Source of the DNA: an uncultured Collinsella sp.
GTDB taxonomy: Bacteria > Actinomycetota > Coriobacteriia > Coriobacteriales > Coriobacteriaceae
Assembly: GCA_900762355.1 (NCBI GenBank)
Contig: CAAFGE010000041.1
Coordinates: 3,485 to 67,484 of the forward strand
Length of the DNA stretch: 64,000 nucleotides
Reading direction: 5' to 3'
This document shows, piece after piece, positions 18,339-26,632 of the stretch (within the stretch, counting starts at the first letter, position 1; each line of letters begins with the position of its first letter). The translations under genes were made by a program, and so were the position numbers. A model generated the notes under the pieces. That model worked only from the letters and a program-made list of their open reading frames with translations. It did no database searches and had not been told where the DNA came from.

Positions 18339-19477
18339 TTCCCGACCTCGAAATGCTCGTAAGCAGCCATGCCAGTCGCCGTGAACGTCTTCCCATCCCG
18401 GTACACGCGCAGCGCCGAATCCAGAAGGGGCAGATACGCCATGGCGCCCGCGCCCTCACCCAAGTGCATACCTGCGTCGAGGGGTGCCTTTATGCCGAGC
18501 TCGCGAAGGAGCTCCTGGCTTGCGGGTTCGCTTGATGCGTGGGTACCCACGAGGTAGCCCAAGGCGTTGGGGCACAGGCGCGCCGCGCACAGGGCCGCCG
18601 TGCAGGATATGACCCCGTCGAGGAGCGCCGGCGCCTTCGAGGCCGCGGCCCCCAGGTAGAAGCCGCACATCGCCGCGATGTCGAAGCCGCCCACCTTCGA
18701 GAGCACGTCGATCGGGTCGGCGGGATCGGGCGAGTTCGCGTCGATAGCGCGCTCGACCACGTCGCGCTTACGCGCGAGCGAGGCGTCCGAGAGCCCCGCG
18801 CCGCGCCCGACGAGGCTCCGCGCGTCCGCCCGGATGAGCACTGCGGCCACCGCCGCCGAGGTGGTCGTGTTGCCGATGCCCATCTCGCCCGCGGCGAGAA
18901 GGCGCACGCCGGCGCGGGCAAGCCCGCACGCGACGGCGATTCCGACCTCGATCGCGCGCACGGCCCCATCGCGAGACATAGCGGGGCCGTGCGCGATGTT
19001 GCCGCTCCCCCGCCGCACGTTCGCGCGCACCATGTGCGCGTCTTCTATGCCCCGGGCCATACCCACGTCGACGGGCACGACCTCGGCACCCGCGAACGCC
19101 GCCATGCGGCAGGCGCTCGCGGCCCCCTCGCACATGTTGCGCGCGACGGCTCGCGTCACGTCTTGCCCGCTTTGCGACACGCCTTCGGCAACGACCCCGT
19201 TGTCGGAGAAGAATACCGCGAGCGCACGGGGAAACTCGACCACCTCGGCGCTCCCCTGAGCTGCGGCAATACGCGCGACGGCGTCTTCAAAGTCGCCCAA
19301 TCCCCCCAAGGGGTGCGCGATGGAGTCCCACGCGGCGTACGCGGCGGCGCGGGCGCACTCGTCTGCGGGCGCGATCCGGGAGAGCGCGGCTTCGAGCACG
19401 GCACCCGGCGCCGACAAGAACGCGCGCTCGACTTCCTCGCGGATACAGGCAAGCGCGGTTTCGGTTGCTTCAACCAT
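18335..19477 (-). CDS. cobT: Nicotinate-nucleotide--dimethylbenzimidazole phosphoribosyltransferase
   Basis: Activates the lower-ligand base as alpha-ribazole phosphate. The 380 residues show VFFSDNGVVAEGVSQSGQDVT, AGEMGIGNTTTSAAVAAVL and, near residue 340, HLGEGAGA with the catalytic glutamate. The first roughly 25 residues are a little longer than in the Salmonella enzyme. The ATG at 19477 follows GAGAGGAG and overlaps cbiA by 8 bases. Which base it uses cannot be read from sequence; no bluB or bza genes are in the window. Confidence 0.94.
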   Translation of the reverse strand: MVEATETALACIREEVERAFLSAPGAVLEAALSRIAPADECARAAAYAAWDSIAHPLGGLGDFEDAVARIAAAQGSAEVVEFPRALAVFFSDNGVVAEGVSQSGQDVTRAVARNMCEGAASACRMAAFAGAEVVPVDVGMARGIEDAHMVRANVRRGSGNIAHGPAMSRDGAVRAIEVGIAVACGLARAGVRLLAAGEMGIGNTTTSAAVAAVLIRADARSLVGRGAGLSDASLARKRDVVERAIDANSPDPADPIDVLSKVGGFDIAAMCGFYLGAAASKAPALLDGVISCTAALCAARLCPNALGYLVGTHASSEPASQELLRELGIKAPLDAGMHLGEGAGAMAYLPLLDSALRVYRDGKTFTATGMAAYEHFEVGK

Positions 19478-20852
19478 GCCGTCTCCTCTCTGCGAATGAC
19501 GCTGCGGCAGACGCGAACGCGCGCGCAACGTCGGGGTTCGCGGGATAGTACACATGCGGGAAGCCCGCCACCAGGGACGGGGTGGTCGTCATGCACGGCC
19601 AGCCCTTGTCGCGCCGGGGCTTCTGCGCCCAGAAGTCGCCGCCCGGGCAGGTGGACTGCCAGTAGTGGAACTCGTGCGCGCGGATGCGTGTGCCACGCGG
19701 CCCGTAGAGCCCGTCGCGTTGGGAAGTAAGCTCCACGTATCCGAAATGGGACAGCCTTCCCCCGTTCTCGCTTGCGCCCTCAAGGGCGCCCGCAACAGGC
19801 CAGCGCCGCCCCTCGCTATCGGCGATTTCGCGCTGCAGGTACAGAAACCCACCGCATTCGGCGACCGTCGGCATGCCGGATTCCACCGCGCGCCGCACCG
19901 CCTCGCGCATCGGCGCGTCCTCGGAGAGCCGCCGCGCATGGAGCTCCGGGTAGCCGCCCCCCAAATAGAGGGCGCTTGTCCCCCGGGGCAACTCGCTATC
20001 ACACAGGGGGCTGAAAAAGGCCAGCTCGCAACCCAGGTCCTCGAGCGCGCGCAGGTTCTCCTCGTAGTAGAACGAGAACGCCTCGTCACGCGCGACGGCG
20101 ACGATGGGCCGCGCTCCCGCAATCGGCTCCAACCGGTAAGGTTCCTCGCGGATATCGGGTGCCGTCGCCGCTATTTCGAGCAAGCGGTCGACGTCGACGC
20201 TCTTCTCCACCAGCTCGGCCATCTTGTCGATGCGCGCGGAGAGCTGCTCGACCTCGTCGGCGGTCACAAGCCCCAGATGCCGGCTTTCGAGCGAGAACGC
20301 CTCGTCGGCGGGGATATTACCCAAAACCGCGACGCCCGTGTGCTTCTCGATCGCAGGCGCCGCGTAGGCGCAGGCAGCGGCGCTCGTCTTGTTCAGCACG
20401 ACGCCGCGCACGTTCGCACAAGGCAGGAACTCGGCGATGCCGCGGATTACGGCGGCGAGCGATAAAGACGCCCCGCGCCCGTTCACCACTAAAACGACCG
20501 GCGTTTCCGTGTCGCGCGCAACCTGGTAGCTGCTCGCTTCGGCCACGCCGGGCGCCATGCCGTCGTAGAAGCCCATGACCCCCTCGAGCACCGCGACATC
20601 CGCGCCCGCGGCGCCGCGCGCGAGCAGGGCGCGCAGCGCCGGGGCGTCAGTGAAGAAGCCGTCTAAGTTGCCCGAGCGAGCACCCACGACGCGGCGATGG
20701 AAGAGCGGGTCAATGTAGTCGGGGCCGCATTTGAAGGCCGCGCATGCAAGGCCGCGGCGCGCGAGCGCGCGCAGGAGCGCACACGTTACGACCGTCTTGC
20801 CGCTCCCGCTCGAGGGCGCAGCGACCATGAAGCGCGGGATGGACGTGCTCAC
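19470..20852 (-). CDS. cbiA: Cobyrinic acid a,c-diamide synthase
   Basis: ATP-dependent amidation of side chains a and c. The 460-residue protein has the N-terminal MVAAPSSGSGKTVVTCALL ATP loop, KCGPDYIDPLFH, VMGFYDG, and a C-terminal glutaminase domain with the nucleophile in VAECGGFLYLQ near residue 331. The GTG at 20852 overlaps the cbiET stop as GTGA and gives the typical length. In the anaerobic pathway this acts on cobyrinic acid already holding cobalt. Confidence 0.95.
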   Translation of the reverse strand: MSTSIPRFMVAAPSSGSGKTVVTCALLRALARRGLACAAFKCGPDYIDPLFHRRVVGARSGNLDGFFTDAPALRALLARGAAGADVAVLEGVMGFYDGMAPGVAEASSYQVARDTETPVVLVVNGRGASLSLAAVIRGIAEFLPCANVRGVVLNKTSAAACAYAAPAIEKHTGVAVLGNIPADEAFSLESRHLGLVTADEVEQLSARIDKMAELVEKSVDVDRLLEIAATAPDIREEPYRLEPIAGARPIVAVARDEAFSFYYEENLRALEDLGCELAFFSPLCDSELPRGTSALYLGGGYPELHARRLSEDAPMREAVRRAVESGMPTVAECGGFLYLQREIADSEGRRWPVAGALEGASENGGRLSHFGYVELTSQRDGLYGPRGTRIRAHEFHYWQSTCPGGDFWAQKPRRDKGWPCMTTTPSLVAGFPHVYYPANPDVARAFASAAASFAERRRHG

Positions 20853-22105
20853 CGGGCGCCGCCTTCCCCACCTGCACCACGCGCGCTGACGAGGAACACG
20901 GGGTTTTGCGCCTTCATAAGATGGTGCGAGCCTACAGCCTCGGCGCGGGCGGCCGACACCTGGCACGCCTCGAACCCCTTAAAGCGCGAACCCGAGAGGA
21001 GCGCGCACGCCTCGGTGAGCGTCTCAACGGTGACGCATGGCACGCACAGGCGAACCTGCGAGTTCTTCTCGAGCGCCGCCTCCACGATGGAGGGAAGCTC
21101 GCCCGCGCTCCCGCCGACGAACACGGCGTCGGGGACGGGCAATTTCGCGAGCGCTTCGGGGGCGACGCCGGGGACCGCATGCACGTTGCCGCACCCGAAT
21201 GCATCCGCGTTCTCTCGGATGAGCCGCACGCCAGTCGCGTTGCGCTCGACCGCCCATACCGACCCCGCTCGCGCGACGAGCGCCGCCTCGATCGACACGC
21301 TCCCCGTGCCGGCGCCGACGTCCCACACGGTGTCGGTCGCAGTAAGGCGCAGCTTCGCGAGCGCGACGGCGCGCACCTCCTGCTTGGTCATGGGAACGTC
21401 GCCGCGGATGAAGAGCTCGTCGGGAATGCCCGAGGAAGCGTACGGCCAGCGGGAGTTCGCAGGCGAGCCGGAGCCGCCTGCGAACTCGATAAGCATCACG
21501 TTCAAGTCGTCGAACGTCTGACCTGCGATTTCACTTGCGGTCGCACAGGTGATGCGCTCGTCGGGGTACGACAGGCGCTCGGCCACCGTCACGCGCGCGT
21601 CCCCGAAGCCCGCCTGCACAAGCTCGCCCGAAAGCCGCGAGGGGTCTTCCCCGTCCGACGTGACGAGAAAGAGCTCACCTGCGCGCTCGGCCTCGATCAC
21701 GATGTCGCACGCCACGCCGTGAGCGCTCGCGAAGCGCCAATCCTGCCATGGACGCGCGAGGCGCGCGGCGAGATACGACGCTGAGCTTATGCCGGGAATG
21801 ACGCGCACGTCCACCTGCGCGTCGCCGGAGAGCGCCTCTACCAGGCGGCGCGCGCCGCTGAACAGCCCCACATCGCCCGTCATCACGACCACGGCGCGCT
21901 GCCACGACGCCACATCGGTGAGCGCGGCGAAGATGTCCGCCGTCTTCACGAGCTCGCATCTCACCACGTCGGGCGGCACGTCGATGCCGGCAAGCGCGCG
22001 ATGAGCGCCGATGACCACGTCGGCGATGTCGATCGCGTCGAGCGCGGCGCGCGAGAGCAAGTCGGGGTTTCCGGGCCCCACCCCGATGATCGTTACCTTT
22101 CGCAT
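20849..22105 (-). CDS. cobL: Fused precorrin-6B C5,15-methyltransferase / C12-decarboxylase (CbiE-CbiT)
   Basis: A 418-residue bifunctional protein. Residues 1-200 are the CbiE tetrapyrrole methylase (VTIIGVGPGNPDLLSRAA at the start, VVVMTGDVGLFSGARRL, PGISSASYLAARL). Residues 215-418 are CbiT, a class I methyltransferase (VPMTKQEVRAVALAKLRL, WDVGAGTGSVSIEAAL near 260). The order E then T is that of CobL. The ATG at 22105 follows CGGGAG and overlaps cobJ by 13 bases, the largest overlap in the operon. Confidence 0.95.
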   Translation of the reverse strand: MRKVTIIGVGPGNPDLLSRAALDAIDIADVVIGAHRALAGIDVPPDVVRCELVKTADIFAALTDVASWQRAVVVMTGDVGLFSGARRLVEALSGDAQVDVRVIPGISSASYLAARLARPWQDWRFASAHGVACDIVIEAERAGELFLVTSDGEDPSRLSGELVQAGFGDARVTVAERLSYPDERITCATASEIAGQTFDDLNVMLIEFAGGSGSPANSRWPYASSGIPDELFIRGDVPMTKQEVRAVALAKLRLTATDTVWDVGAGTGSVSIEAALVARAGSVWAVERNATGVRLIRENADAFGCGNVHAVPGVAPEALAKLPVPDAVFVGGSAGELPSIVEAALEKNSQVRLCVPCVTVETLTEACALLSGSRFKGFEACQVSAARAEAVGSHHLMKAQNPVFLVSARGAGGEGGAR

Positions 22106-22836
22106 GGAATCTCCCGATACCCGCGCGGCGTGACCATACGGCCGCCTACGCGCTTCGTGTCCGCGTTGCCGACGAACACGGTGGTGAACATGTCGGCATC
22201 GAGCTCCCCCAGCTCGGAGAGCCTGCACATGCCCGACTGCTGCCCCTCGCGCCCGATGTTGCGTACCCAGCCACAGAGCGTATCGGGGGCCTTCCATTCG
22301 AGCATAATCTTCGCCGCGCGCGAGAGCCTGTCGGCGCGCTTTCTACTGCGCGGGTTGTACAAACAGATGCAGAAGTCGGCGCTCGCCACGGCGGCGAGCC
22401 TGCGCTCGATGACCTCCCATGGCGTGAGCAGGTCGGAGAGCGACACGACCGCGAAGTCGTGGGCAAGCGGGGCGCCGAGCACCGCCGACCCGCTCTGAGC
22501 CGCGGTGGCCCCGGCGATAACTTCCACGTCTACATCGGGGTAATCCTCCGCAAGCTCCAGCACGGGGCTCGCCATACCGTACACGCCCGCGTCACCGCTG
22601 CACACGAGCGCCACGGATTCTCCGCTCTGCGCGCGCGAAAACGCCAGGCGGCACCGTTCGACCTCGTGCATCATCGGCGTCGCGAGATGCGCCGCGTCGG
22701 GCACGGCGGCGAGCGCGAGCTCCACGTATTTCGTGTACCCCACAACGATGTCGGCCGCCTCGAGCGCGCGCCGAGCCGCAATCGTCATACCGTCGGGGCC
22801 GCCCGGGCCGATCCCCACCACGAAGAGCTTTCCCAT
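22093..22836 (-). CDS. cbiH: Precorrin-3B C17-methyltransferase
   Basis: Methylates C17 and contracts the ring. The 247-residue protein opens LFVVGIGPGGPDGMTIAARR, has VGYTKYVEL, the SAM-site CSGDAGVYGMASPVLE and CICLYNPRSRKRADRL, all characteristic of CobJ/CbiH. The ATG at 22836 lies at good distance from AAGGAG and shares a base with the cbiG stop; a GTG one codon earlier is too close to the ribosome site. Confidence 0.95.
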   Translation of the reverse strand: MGKLFVVGIGPGGPDGMTIAARRALEAADIVVGYTKYVELALAAVPDAAHLATPMMHEVERCRLAFSRAQSGESVALVCSGDAGVYGMASPVLELAEDYPDVDVEVIAGATAAQSGSAVLGAPLAHDFAVVSLSDLLTPWEVIERRLAAVASADFCICLYNPRSRKRADRLSRAAKIMLEWKAPDTLCGWVRNIGREGQQSGMCRLSELGELDADMFTTVFVGNADTKRVGGRMVTPRGYREIPCER

Positions 22837-23969
22837 CACCGCTCCTTAAACGAAAGTTTGATAGTTACCTTGGAAAACGCGACGGTCACGCCGCCGTGAG
22901 CGAACTTCGGGAAGATAAGTTTGCCCCCGTCCGCGAGCGCCGCGCGCTCGCACACGTTGTCGACCCCCACCGTCGCGCGCACGAAATCAGATGGCGAAAC
23001 GCTGCCTTCGACCTGTGACAACTCCACTGCCGAATACGTCGCAAGCGGAATATTGCGCGCGCGGCAGAAGGCGAGCAGACCCTCCTCGTGCGCCTTCACG
23101 TCGATCGTCGCCGCCTCGCGCACGGCCGAAGGCGAGATGCCCGCCTGCCCGCACGCGAGAAGAAACGCCTCCCCAATCGCTTCGGCGCACGCACCGCGAC
23201 GGCACCCTATGCCCGCAACGATGCAGGGCACGACAAGGCGAAGCGGCTCAGGCGCAGGCGCCTGCGCCCTCACGCCCGCCGGCTTCCCCGTCTCACCGGC
23301 GGGCACGACCACGCCCGTTGTCTCCGCCGAGCGAACGGACGCACCTGCATTCGCGCCAGCAAACGGCGACACGACGATATCGGCCCGAGCGCGGTCGGAC
23401 GCAATGTCAACCCCCTCAGGCGGCTGTCCCGAAATCGGCATGTCGGAATAGAGCGCCACGCGCCCGCCCGAAAGCAGCCGCGCCGACACTCGCTTGATGG
23501 CCTCGGGATTCGAAACGGCGAGCCCCGCACGGCGCGCCCACGTATCCACCGCCCACACGCCGCGGACGTCGGTCGCCGTGGTGATGACGGGGATGGCCCC
23601 TGCCGCGCGTGCCACAGTTTGCGCAAGCTCGTTCGCACCGCCCAAATGCCCCGACAAAAGCGGGACGGCAAAGCGCCCCGCCTCGTCGATCGCCACAACC
23701 GCGGGATCATTTGCCTTCGAGGCGACATGCGGCGCGATCGCCCGCACGGCGATGCCCGCCGCGCCCACAAACAGAAGCGCGTCCGACGCTTCCCACGCGA
23801 GCGCCGTCCATGCGCGCAGGTCGGCCTTCCCCACGCCGAACCCGCGCGAAACGGAAACGTCCCAGCCAGGGTCATCTTCACCTGTCTGCGCGCAATCGGA
23901 AAGCGCGCGTGCGGTGCGCTCCGCCAACGCATACCCCCTCTCGGTGAACGCTATGCAGGAAACCCTCAT
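22836..23969 (-). CDS. cbiG: Cobalt-precorrin-5A hydrolase
   Basis: Opens the delta-lactone of cobalt-precorrin-5A and releases acetaldehyde; it is a marker of the anaerobic pathway. The 377 residues contain FVGAAGIAVRAIAPHV, the SGHLGGANELA core and, after an Ala/Pro/Gly-rich linker near residues 210-240, the C-terminal domain beginning VAGIGCRRGACAEAIGEAF. Its ATG is directly adjacent to the stop of the cbiL remnant. Confidence 0.94.
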   Translation of the reverse strand: MRVSCIAFTERGYALAERTARALSDCAQTGEDDPGWDVSVSRGFGVGKADLRAWTALAWEASDALLFVGAAGIAVRAIAPHVASKANDPAVVAIDEAGRFAVPLLSGHLGGANELAQTVARAAGAIPVITTATDVRGVWAVDTWARRAGLAVSNPEAIKRVSARLLSGGRVALYSDMPISGQPPEGVDIASDRARADIVVSPFAGANAGASVRSAETTGVVVPAGETGKPAGVRAQAPAPEPLRLVVPCIVAGIGCRRGACAEAIGEAFLLACGQAGISPSAVREAATIDVKAHEEGLLAFCRARNIPLATYSAVELSQVEGSVSPSDFVRATVGVDNVCERAALADGGKLIFPKFAHGGVTVAFSKVTIKLSFKER

Positions 23970-24203
23970 CTAGCGCACCACCATCGTCGAGAAGTAGCTG
24001 CCCCGATCGGGCACATCGTCGAGCGAGCGGTACACGCGCTCGCCCGGAAGCCCACAGTCCTCTACGAGCTCGACACCGTCGAAGGCGCCCTCCTCGCGAA
24101 GGATGCGCTTCGTGTCCGCAAACGAGCGGCGCGCCTTCATGACCACCTTCGTCCCCGGCCAGCCGATTGCGCGGCCCACCCCGTACAGCACGCCTTTACT
24201 CAT
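23970..24203 (-). pseudogene. cbiL: Internally deleted precorrin-2 C20-methyltransferase remnant
   Basis: This 77-residue frame begins MSKGVLYGVG, which matches the start of CbiL/CobI, and jumps straight to WPGTKVVMKARRSFADTKR and a tail ending ERVYRSLDDVPDRGSYFSTM, which matches the last third of the family (KVGRxF, then ERV and YFS near the end). About 150 residues that should hold the GxGPGDPELLT loop end, the SAM pocket and most of the substrate site are missing. The reading frame, the 8-base overlap with cbiD and the abutting cbiG start are all kept. It cannot be an active methyltransferase. Assembly collapse is a less likely alternative. Confidence 0.8.
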
Positions 24204-25380
24204 ACGTCGCCCCCAATTCCCCGATAACTGCATCGGCGCCCGACGTGCGGAAAAGCTCGCGGCGCTCGGCGTCGAACACGACCGCGGCGATGTCGCATCC
24301 GCCCGCCGCGCGGCGGCGCAACCTGTCCTCGATTGCCACAGCGAGCGAGGCGCGCGCAGCGTCCCCCACGCCGGCGGCCTCGATTACCTCGAGCGCCGCC
24401 GTGGTCGTGACCGACGACATGATCTCGCGCACGGTCTTCGCGCCCGCGCCGGCCAAGGCCGCGTGGGCGGCCAGAATCTCCGCGCGGCAGTCGGCGGTAC
24501 GCGAATGGGTGTCCATGATGCCACCCGCGACCTTCACCAGCTTGCCGATGTGTCCCACAAGAAGGACATTGGTGAATCCCTCGCGAACGCAGCAATCAAT
24601 CGCATCGCCCACAAAGTTGGAGATGAAGACCACCGGCGCACCGTTTAGGTGGAAATGCCCCGAGATGAACTGCGCGCCGTAGTTGCCGGGCGTGAGCACG
24701 ACTCCGCGCCGCCCCATAGCCGCATGCTGCCGGATCTCGAGCTCGATACTGTCGCGCAAGGCAGCGAGGCTGCGCGGCTCGACGATGCCCGTCGTGCCCA
24801 GGATGGAGATGCCGCCCTCTATCCCCAAGTGCGGGTTGAAGGTCTTTTCTGCAAGGGCAACACCCTCGGGTACCGAAATCGTCACAGCAATGTTTCCAGA
24901 AAAGCCGTGCGCGGCGCACACCTCACGCACCGCCGAAGTAATCATCGCGCGCGGCGTCGCGTTGATGGCGGCCGCCCCCACCGGCTGCTCGAGCCCGGGC
25001 AACGTCACGCGCCCCACGCCCACGCCGCCATCGACGGAAACTTCCGATTCGTGCGCGGGCACGTCCTTGCTGCCCGCAGCACCCGTGCCCGACCCCGCAT
25101 GTTCCACGCGCGCGTACACGAGCACGCCGTCGGTCACATCGGCATCGTCGCCTGCGTCCTTTCGCACGGCGCACTGGGCGCACCCCTCGCCGATGCATGC
25201 GTCGACCACATCCGTCTCGACGGGCAGCCCGCCGGGGGTGACGATCGACACGCGGCCGACGGGCTTTCGTGACAAGAGCATCTCGCAGGCCGCCTTCGCC
25301 GCGAGCGCGGCGCAGCTCCCCGTGGTGTAGCCGCAGCGCAGGCGGGTCGTCCCTGTATATATGTAGTGCTCGAAGGCCAC
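24196..25380 (-). CDS. cbiD: Cobalt-precorrin-5B C1-methyltransferase
   Basis: Methylates C1; a non-homologous replacement of aerobic CobF, so it supports the anaerobic route. The 394-residue protein has the signature LRCGYTTGSCAALAAKAA near the start and the later GHIGKLVKVAGGIMDTHSR and GTTGIVEPRS motifs. A segment near residues 85-115 (VEHAGSGTGAAGSKDVPAHE) is a low-complexity insertion. The GTG at 25380 starts one base after the cobM stop; the ribosome site is weak (GGAAGG about 13 bases upstream), so coupling is likely. Confidence 0.93.
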   Translation of the reverse strand: MAFEHYIYTGTTRLRCGYTTGSCAALAAKAACEMLLSRKPVGRVSIVTPGGLPVETDVVDACIGEGCAQCAVRKDAGDDADVTDGVLVYARVEHAGSGTGAAGSKDVPAHESEVSVDGGVGVGRVTLPGLEQPVGAAAINATPRAMITSAVREVCAAHGFSGNIAVTISVPEGVALAEKTFNPHLGIEGGISILGTTGIVEPRSLAALRDSIELEIRQHAAMGRRGVVLTPGNYGAQFISGHFHLNGAPVVFISNFVGDAIDCCVREGFTNVLLVGHIGKLVKVAGGIMDTHSRTADCRAEILAAHAALAGAGAKTVREIMSSVTTTAALEVIEAAGVGDAARASLAVAIEDRLRRRAAGGCDIAAVVFDAERRELFRTSGADAVIGELGATYE

Positions 25381-25381
25381 G

Positions 25382-26173
25382 CTAGCTACTCGCCTTCCGA
25401 TACCCCGTGGCAAACGAAGGGTCGTAAAGCTTGCTGCGCTCGTACGACTCCGCTTGCGCGCCGTCGTGCGCAAGCCCGCCGCGAGCTCCGAGCACGCGGC
25501 CCACCACCACGAGCGCCGTGCGGTCGATGCCCTCTCGCGCGCCCGCATCGGCGAGCGTGCCCACTGTGCAGCGCACCACGCGCTCCTCAGGCCAGGTCGC
25601 CTTGTACACGAGCGCCGCCGGCTCGTCGGAGCTGCGACCCGCGGCCAAAAGCTCGGCGGAAAGCTCGGCGAGCATACCCGAGCTCAGGAAGATGACCATA
25701 GTCGAGCCGCTTTCCGCCATGGTGCGCATGCCCTCGCCCGCGGGCATGGGGGTACGTCCGGAAAGCCGCGTGATCACGACCGACTGGCTGATTCCCGGCA
25801 GCGTGTATTCCTGGCGAAGCGCCGCCGCGGCACCGCAAAAGCTCGACACGCCGGGCACCACCTCGTAGTCCACGCCGCGCGCGTCGAGCGCGTCCATCTG
25901 CTCCTGGATGGCGCCGTACAGGCACGGGTCGCCCGTGTGCAGGCGCACCACTTCCTCGCCCCGCGCATCTGCCGCGCACATCACGTCGAGCACTTCCTCC
26001 AAGGTCATGTGCGCGCTGTCGTAGACGATGCAGGATTCCTTGCACTCGGCGAGCAGCTCGGGGTTCACAAGGCTTCCCGCCCAAACGACCACGTCGGCCG
26101 CGCGCAGAAGGCGCGCCCCGCGCAGCGTGATAAGGTCGGCGGCGCCCGAGCCTGCGCCAACGATATGAATCAT
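25382..26173 (-). CDS. cobM: Cobalt-precorrin-4 C11-methyltransferase
   Basis: First gene of the minus-strand operon (also called cbiF). The 263 residues begin IHIVGAGSGAADLITLRGAR and show the family's WAGSLVNPELL, VVRLHTGDPCLYGAIQEQ, PGVSSFCGAAAALRQEYTLP and YKATWPEERVVR. The ATG at 26173 follows GGGAAGG. The C-terminal 25 residues extend slightly past the usual end. The leader between this gene and cbiK is shared with the divergent riboswitch transcript; no riboswitch is seen on this strand. Confidence 0.95.
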   Translation of the reverse strand: MIHIVGAGSGAADLITLRGARLLRAADVVVWAGSLVNPELLAECKESCIVYDSAHMTLEEVLDVMCAADARGEEVVRLHTGDPCLYGAIQEQMDALDARGVDYEVVPGVSSFCGAAAALRQEYTLPGISQSVVITRLSGRTPMPAGEGMRTMAESGSTMVIFLSSGMLAELSAELLAAGRSSDEPAALVYKATWPEERVVRCTVGTLADAGAREGIDRTALVVVGRVLGARGGLAHDGAQAESYERSKLYDPSFATGYRKASS

Positions 26174-26305
26174 CCGAACCTTCCCTTCCCATTTCTCATC
26201 GCAACCGTTTACGCCGCCATTCGCGCAGCGGGCAAAACACGGCGCCTGCGGCAGCAATGGGCGCAAATACGCAGGCAGGAGGCGCAATGCCGCCCGCCCT
26301 GGGCT

Positions 26306-26334
26306 TTGACACGTTCACAAGTGCCCACTATCAT
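26306..26334 (+). promoter_or_regulatory. Sigma-70-type promoter of the cbiK-uptake operon
   Basis: A consensus -35, TTGACA (26306-26311), is followed after exactly 17 bases by TATCAT (26329-26334). Transcription would start near 26341, just before the riboswitch. The -10 lies inside the small palindrome ACTATCATAGT (26327-26337), which on the minus strand offers TATGAT, so a divergent promoter for cobM may overlap it. Confidence 0.7.
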
Positions 26335-26344
26335 AGTAAAAGTT

Positions 26345-26520
26345 TCGGCAACGAGCATATGACAATCGGATAAAAGGAAATGACCGGCGCGGCGCCCGCA
26401 CAGCCCGCGCTGGCTTGCGGAGGGAACCAGGTGGGAATCCTGGGCAAGGGACATTACTGTATAGGACGCGCGGGCGAACCGCCTCGCGCCCCAAGCCAGA
26501 CTGCTTCGCCTTTTCCTCAC
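26345..26520 (+). ncRNA. Cobalamin riboswitch
   Basis: The conserved core is readable: GGGAACCAGGTGGGAATCCT (26422-26441), corresponding to the GGGAA-NN-GGTG-AAATCC box, then ACTGTATAGG (26455-26464) for the ACTGTA box, a G+C-rich arm, and CCAAGCCAGACTGC (26491-26504) for the AAGNCAGG closing box. Exact ends are estimated. Downstream, ACCCCGAGGGGT (26550-26561) followed by GCGCTTTTCTTT is a candidate expression-platform terminator ahead of cbiK. It should repress the plus-strand uptake operon when adenosylcobalamin is plentiful. Confidence 0.85.
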
Positions 26521-26632
26521 GGCATCGCCGTGGCGTTAGCTCCTTGTGAACCCCGAGGGGTGCGCTTTTCTTTCGCTTGTGCCGACAAGCAACTGTCGCC
26601 GGGGGACCGGCAAACCGAGGAAAGGAAAAACC

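Noticed and set aside
26174..26344. Second cobalamin riboswitch on the minus strand ahead of cobM
   Set aside because: Reading the minus strand I find no GGGAA-GGTG-ATCC or ACTGTA boxes.
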